A stretch of DNA of 32,002 nt from a virus: positions 1 to 32,002 of the IMG/VR virus record IMGVR_UViG_3300044701_002190. One strand, 5' to 3'. The notes beneath the pieces were generated by a model. It had not been told where the DNA came from, did no database searches, and saw only the letters and a list, made by a program, of their open reading frames with translations. Positions 27,766-32,002 of the stretch are shown here, one piece after another. Within the stretch, counting starts at the first letter, position 1. Each line of letters opens with the position of its first letter. The position numbers and the translations under genes are program-made.

Positions 27766-30700
27766 TTACCGCTTGACGAGGGTTGCGCGCCACGAAATCA
27801 CACCGACCGAATCGGTTGTATTGCCGACGGTGACGCCGCCGACGATGCCGTAGCGCGTGCGCGAAATGCGCAGGATCGGCCGGATGGTTTCGCCTGCGCT
27901 GGCTTGGATCGTCGCGAACAGCGTGACGGTCGCGCGTCTGGTTTCGTTTGCGGGCGCAGTTAACGCCTCGCGGCTGATAAGGGCGACGCCCTTTGCGGTC
28001 TCGTAGATCCCGGCATACATGCGGTTCTCGCCGCCGCCACCGCCGCCCGTGCCGCTGCCGCTGACCTCGAATGTCATCGAGACCTCGAACGTGCCCGACG
28101 CCGCAGCCGTGATCGCAAACGGGGCAACGTCGATAAACTGCGGGCCGGGGTTGCCGAATACGGCGCCAGGCGAATCGCCCGACGTCATGTCAGTTGCGGC
28201 GCCCTGCGCGAGTCCACCCGTGCCGACGACAGGCGATCCGCCGCCGTCCCACGGCGGCAGCTCAGTCGTGCCGAGCGGCACCTCGCCAAAAAACGGCCTC
28301 GCAGCCCACAGGTATTTCAGACCGAAGATGTCCGATGCGGTCCAGTTGCCGCCAGCCGCTAGGAAAAGCCGCGCGTACCGCGCGCCCGCAGGCGCAGTCG
28401 CAAACAGCGACGACACGGCGCCATCGCCTGCGTAGTTCGCGAGACTAGACGGGCTCGGTGCGGTTTGGATTGCGTATCCGGGGACGATGTTTCCGTTGAC
28501 TCCGCTGAGCTGAGTGTCCGCGCCGTCGTACCAATACACGGCAACGAACGGATCAACCGACTGCCCGATCAGACCGCAGAACGCCACATAGCGCGCGCCT
28601 TCGCGCACCGCGATGCGGTCGCTGATGACGTATGCCGTATTTCCCGGACCGGTGGCAGTCGATGTGATCTGTAGCCGAGCATTCGATATCGGCCCCGCGA
28701 TGGCGAAGAACTGCTCTTTAAGGAACACGGCGTTCCCGAAGATGTTCCCCCACCGCTCGACGCCGTACTCAAACGACGCGTTAGCGAGCAGGTTCGCCGA
28801 CAGCGTACCGATAGGCTGGCCGTTGGTCGGCAAGTCCGCGTTCAGCGTGAACGTCGGCACCCAGTAGATATTCGATCGCGCACCGGTCGCGGAGACGTGC
28901 GCGAGGTACAGGTTGAGCGTGTCGCTGCCGCTGACCGGCTCGATGCGCGCGCTAGTCGCGTTCGCGGCCGTTCGCAGCAACCGAAAGTCGGTTTCCTCGG
29001 CGCGCTTCCAGAATACTTCGGTCACGACGTCGGGCGACGCCGGCTCGTTCCAGGTAATGTCCAGGTACGGAACCGCCGTGCCGTCTGCGCGCGAGTAAAA
29101 ACTCGTCGCGCTGTTGATGAGCTGTACGCCAGAAGGCGGCGCCACGTAACGCGGGTCGGGCAAGTTGCTGTTCGGCGCCGGGTCGAGCGTCGTCGCGTCC
29201 GCATCGAAATCCCACGCGTAGACGGCAGTTGCTTCTTCCTGCAACACAAGCCGCACGCGCGACAGGTCCGCGAATTCTCGTTCGATCACTCGGAACAATT
29301 TCGCGGACCAGCCGTAGCGCTCGAGCGTGAGGTTGACCGTGTCGCCAGGCTGCAGCCGGTAGGCGCCGAGCTTCCAGTCCGCGACGATGGTCACCGCCTG
29401 GCGCGAGCGGTTCAGAATGAGCTTCGCGATGCGCTGCGCCATCACCGACGACTGCGTCATCGGCAACTCGATGTCCTCGTAGACGACCTCGCCGTTGTCC
29501 TGCGCCGCGTAGAACGCGCTTTCGTACGGCGGGAAGTCGCTGATCGCGTAGAAATTGTCCGGGTCGCGGAACCTGCCGCGCACGGCGTTGAACAGGTCCG
29601 CTCGCGGCTGCCGCGCAATGACGGTGATCTCGCCGCCCGCCAAGTCGCTGTCGTCCAAATCGAACGGCGTGGCGACGTTGGCAACGCCCGCGCGGATGTA
29701 CCACTGCCCGCCGCTGTAGAACGCACTGCCGACCATCGACGACAGGATCGCCTCGAGGTTGGCCTTGCGGCTGGCGTCGGTCGAAAGCACGCCATCGCAG
29801 AGATAGCGCGGCGCGGAATTGACGGTCTCGTCACACGCGTTCGCCGCCGCGATGATGCTCGGCCAATTGATGCGCGACGACGCAACGCCGAACCCGAGCG
29901 TGTCCATAAGATAGTCGGCCGCGCACAGTGCCGGGTTGCGCGACCACGTCCATGTCGACGGGTCCGCCACGCGCTGCGACCCGCTGCCGCCGTTGGTGCT
30001 ATCTGCGCGCGGGTCGTAGACCTTCTTCCCGCGAACGATTGCGGACGCGGCCGGAACGCCAGACGTATAGATGGAATCGTCCCAGCGATGCGTGACGTGC
30101 AGACGCGCCACGCCGCGCTGCAGATGCGCAGACGTCCACGGCGCGTCTTGGCCCGCAGTCCACGTCTCAAGGTCAGTGTCTCGCTCGCCAGCCGCCAGCC
30201 CCAGGAACCGTTTTATTTTGGCCTTGCTCTGCCCGCGCGTGGCCGTGAACGTGACGACAAGTTCGACGCCTATGGCGTTGAACGTGCCGGTGTCAATCAG
30301 CGTGATCGTCTTGGCGTTGAGCGAATACGTGTAGTCGGTATCCGGCGTCAGCAGCGACTGCGAGCGCTGGCCCTCGCCCGTGTCGTACACGAACGCCACT
30401 GAGTCGATGGACGCCAGGGGCGCGGACTCGGTAATGGTTAGCGTCTGGCTGTTCGACGATGACACGAACGACTGGGTCAGCCCGACGCGCTCGGACTTGT
30501 ACCAATCCGAGCCGAGCGTTACTTCGTCGTTGCCGTCAAGTGTGCCGACGCTTTCCTCGTTGAACCACACGGCCTCGATTGCATCGACCTCGTGGCCGGT
30601 CAGCGAGTAGACGATGGTGATTTCGTCGTCGATGCCAAGGTCGGTGCCGCCATCGTGCGATGCGCCGTAGCTGATGACGCCGGCGACGCGCGTGCGACCG

Positions 30701-30936
30701 TAGACGATCGTGCGCGGTGCATCCGACGCGCGGATGGGCACGGTGCGATCCTGCAGCGTCGACAATGCGGCGCGCTCGGCCTTGCGCCGCGCGTAGTTGC
30801 TATACCCGACGGACGCGACAAGCAGCGAGCCGTAGACGATGGCGGATGCAATCGTGGTGGCCGCAATTCCGGTTGCGAGTACACCCGCGCCGACGGCGGC
30901 CGAGGTCGCCAGATATGCGACGGCTAGTTGCGGCAC
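27766..30936 (-). CDS. Tail tip protein, host-specificity J-like
   Basis: A 1056-residue protein. The N-terminus has a long hydrophobic stretch (residues 4-45), then 'RKAERAALSTLQDRTVPIRASDAPRTIVYGRTRVAGVI', the usual opening of siphovirus tail-tip proteins. The central part has the phage-tail_3 pattern (RVADPSTWTWSRNPALCAADYLMD; LTLERYGWSAKLFRVIEREF). A fibronectin-like segment spans about 600-690. A jelly-roll domain (LLANASFEYGVERWGN) and a six-glycine hinge near the C-terminus follow. It forms the central tail tip and sets host range. The order NlpC-like, then J, supports it. Confidence 0.85.
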   Translation of the reverse strand: MPQLAVAYLATSAAVGAGVLATGIAATTIASAIVYGSLLVASVGYSNYARRKAERAALSTLQDRTVPIRASDAPRTIVYGRTRVAGVISYGASHDGGTDLGIDDEITIVYSLTGHEVDAIEAVWFNEESVGTLDGNDEVTLGSDWYKSERVGLTQSFVSSSNSQTLTITESAPLASIDSVAFVYDTGEGQRSQSLLTPDTDYTYSLNAKTITLIDTGTFNAIGVELVVTFTATRGQSKAKIKRFLGLAAGERDTDLETWTAGQDAPWTSAHLQRGVARLHVTHRWDDSIYTSGVPAASAIVRGKKVYDPRADSTNGGSGSQRVADPSTWTWSRNPALCAADYLMDTLGFGVASSRINWPSIIAAANACDETVNSAPRYLCDGVLSTDASRKANLEAILSSMVGSAFYSGGQWYIRAGVANVATPFDLDDSDLAGGEITVIARQPRADLFNAVRGRFRDPDNFYAISDFPPYESAFYAAQDNGEVVYEDIELPMTQSSVMAQRIAKLILNRSRQAVTIVADWKLGAYRLQPGDTVNLTLERYGWSAKLFRVIEREFADLSRVRLVLQEEATAVYAWDFDADATTLDPAPNSNLPDPRYVAPPSGVQLINSATSFYSRADGTAVPYLDITWNEPASPDVVTEVFWKRAEETDFRLLRTAANATSARIEPVSGSDTLNLYLAHVSATGARSNIYWVPTFTLNADLPTNGQPIGTLSANLLANASFEYGVERWGNIFGNAVFLKEQFFAIAGPISNARLQITSTATGPGNTAYVISDRIAVREGARYVAFCGLIGQSVDPFVAVYWYDGADTQLSGVNGNIVPGYAIQTAPSPSSLANYAGDGAVSSLFATAPAGARYARLFLAAGGNWTASDIFGLKYLWAARPFFGEVPLGTTELPPWDGGGSPVVGTGGLAQGAATDMTSGDSPGAVFGNPGPQFIDVAPFAITAAASGTFEVSMTFEVSGSGTGGGGGGENRMYAGIYETAKGVALISREALTAPANETRRATVTLFATIQASAGETIRPILRISRTRYGIVGGVTVGNTTDSVGVISWRATLVKR

Positions 30937-31329
30937 TCAGATCCTCCAAGCGGCGACGGCATGCGCCATCGGCACCAGCACCAAACCATTCGCGCCGGGC
31001 CCTGCGATGTCGGCGCTAACGCAGATCCCAAGCGTCTCGCGATCGTCGAGCACCAGCAGCACCACGTCGCCGCGCTGCGCAAACGAAGCGGGGATAGGCT
31101 CGCCCAGCAGCGCGCACGCCATGTCACGCAGCGACCCCTGATCGCGCAACAGCCGGGCATACGCCTCGGGCGTGTCGGCCCGCGGGATTGCCAGCCGCTC
31201 GCCTGTGATCGCTTCGACCGCATCTGCGGCAAAAGTTGCGCAGTCGTTCTGCGCCCACGCAAACGGCATCACGCGGCGCGCGTCCATGAACGCGTAGAGC
31301 CGCGCCTCCCAATCCGTGACCCGCATCAT
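30937..31329 (-). CDS. Tail assembly protein, NlpC/P60-like (DUF6950 type)
   Basis: A 130-residue protein. 'PFAWAQNDCATFAADAVEAITGERL' supplies the cysteine-containing helix seen in NlpC/P60-like tail proteins, and 'RGDVVLLV' the following strand. The later histidine in 'MAHAVAAWRI' fits the family pattern. It may cut peptidoglycan locally or act in tail assembly. It starts inside the end of the upstream gene and stops one base before the J-like start. Confidence 0.8.
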   Translation of the reverse strand: MMRVTDWEARLYAFMDARRVMPFAWAQNDCATFAADAVEAITGERLAIPRADTPEAYARLLRDQGSLRDMACALLGEPIPASFAQRGDVVLLVLDDRETLGICVSADIAGPGANGLVLVPMAHAVAAWRI

Positions 31330-31904
31330 CCGCGCCTCAATGCGTCGCCGCTCGGGAACGGCAGCGCCTTCTCGCGCATTTGCGCGACGTACTGAAACCC
31401 GAGGTCGCCCGGGTATTGCTTTTGCTGGTCGGCGTCTGTGAAACGGCGAACGGCCGCCGACATGAGCGCCGCCATTTCGGACTCGACCGTCAATGCGATG
31501 GTTGCGGACTGTTCACCCTCGACGATCGTCATCGTGTCCAATCGCCCCGCGTACTCCGCAACCGGCGTTCCGATGAGCGCGCCGGCCGAATCCAGCAGCC
31601 CGAGCCATAGCGTGATCGGCCGGCCTTGGAACTCGCCTACCAGCGCGAGCGAAATCAGGTTGGACGGCACGCCAGACATCGTGACCCGCAGCCCGACGGA
31701 TTCGATGGCGCCGGTCTCGCGGATCGGCTCGATGTTGACCAGCCCGCCCGTACCGAGCCACGTGTAGCCGTTCCAGGCAATCGACGCGCCAGCGGTGCAG
31801 TACCGCTGCACGTTGTCCACCGCGAAATCAATCTGCGCAAACACGACGGGCACGACATGCGACGCGTCCAGCGCGGACTGCTGCGCAATGGATAGACTTT
31901 TCAC
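31326..31904 (-). CDS. Minor tail protein
   Basis: A 192-residue protein: 'QIDFAVDNVQRYCTAGASIAWNGYTWLGTGGLVNIEPIRETGAIESVGLRVTMSGVPSNLISLAL', 'GRPITLWLGLLDSAGALIGTPVAEYAGRLDTMTIVEGEQSATIALTVESEMAAL', 'RRFTDADQQKQYPGDLGFQYV'. I know this pattern from tail genes just before NlpC-like genes in siphophages. It probably forms part of the distal tail. The GTG start overlaps the preceding TGA (GTGA). Confidence 0.75.
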   Translation of the reverse strand: MKSLSIAQQSALDASHVVPVVFAQIDFAVDNVQRYCTAGASIAWNGYTWLGTGGLVNIEPIRETGAIESVGLRVTMSGVPSNLISLALVGEFQGRPITLWLGLLDSAGALIGTPVAEYAGRLDTMTIVEGEQSATIALTVESEMAALMSAAVRRFTDADQQKQYPGDLGFQYVAQMREKALPFPSGDALRRG

Positions 31905-32002
31905 GCCGTGACCTCGATCAGCTCGAGCGTGATGGGCGGCGCCTCGCCCGGCACGAACTGCGCGGACCAGTCGCTAGAAGCAAGCCGGAAAAGCGCGGTC
32001 GG
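31901..32002 (-). CDS. C-terminal end of a tail protein (DUF1833-like), cut by window edge
   Basis: Only the last 33 codons are present, ending LFRLASSDWSAQFVPGEAPPITLELIEVTA. The 'vPG.aPP.tleL.eV' ending and the place before the minor tail gene fit DUF1833-type tail proteins. The rest is beyond the right edge. Confidence 0.55.
   Translation of the reverse strand, partial: PTALFRLASSDWSAQFVPGEAPPITLELIEVTA

Noticed and set aside
28897-30402. Long plus-strand open frame (501 codons) across the tail-tip gene
   Set aside because: Antisense to the J-like gene, arginine/alanine/valine-rich and without recognisable motifs.

Overview
The window is most of the genome of a temperate siphovirus with an HK97-type head. 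It carries a full phage gene set: CI/Cro switch, tyrosine integrase, RecE/Bet-type recombination genes, P27-type small terminase, large terminase, HK97 portal, protease and capsid, siphovirus tail tip, and holin-endolysin-Rz-Rz1 lysis cassette. No host chromosomal gene was recognised. Base composition is strongly GC-rich, with tightly packed genes, many GTG and a few TTG starts, and ATGA/GTGA start-stop overlaps. This suggests a GC-rich proteobacterial host; a betaproteobacterium such as Burkholderiales is my guess from protein style, not proven.

Layout. (1) 1-9179, minus strand: late packaging and head genes, read right to left: HNH endonuclease, small and large terminase, portal, protease, capsid, small head protein, a GxGPSL Rossmann-like protein, head-spike base, head-spike fibre, then the first codons of a further gene leaving the left edge. 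(2) 9180-9386: a probable late control region, with a sigma70-like promoter followed by two terminator-like hairpins, just after a Q-like antiterminator gene. (3) 9383-15379, minus strand: the Cro-side operon, with Cro/YdaS, small DNA-binding genes, a ParB-like protein, a GHKL ATPase, primosome-like genes and small nuclease and zinc proteins. (4) 15380-15488: divergent switch with a 13-bp palindrome. (5) 15489-16145, plus strand: CI-like repressor and terminator. (6) 16207-21656, plus strand: early operon with RecE-like exonuclease, Bet, a small protein with an SSB-like tail, HTH and HNH genes, a C5 cytosine methyltransferase containing a nested second frame, and small accessory genes. (7) 21580-22608, minus: integrase, converging on an HTH gene. 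(8) 22609-22934: probable attP region and a strong terminator. (9) 22935-32002, minus: lysis genes and, upstream of them, the tail-tip genes, entering from the right edge.

The integrase lies between the lysis genes and the early genes. The late operon leaves the left edge and tail genes enter at the right edge. This is the order of a circularised or virion phage genome cut inside its structural region. Head-tail connectors, major tail protein and tape measure are not in the window and would fill the missing arc. Two tandem prophages could also give this order.

Most interesting points: a ParB-like/GHKL-ATPase gene pair with a 28-bp palindrome inside the ParB-like gene; a complete second reading frame inside the methyltransferase with its own ribosome binding site; a repressor whose peptidase serine is replaced by alanine; a GTA-like head-spike module next to a possible sugar-modifying enzyme; and a tail protein that looks like a polysaccharide lyase. 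I have no computed searches behind any family name; all come from motif recognition.
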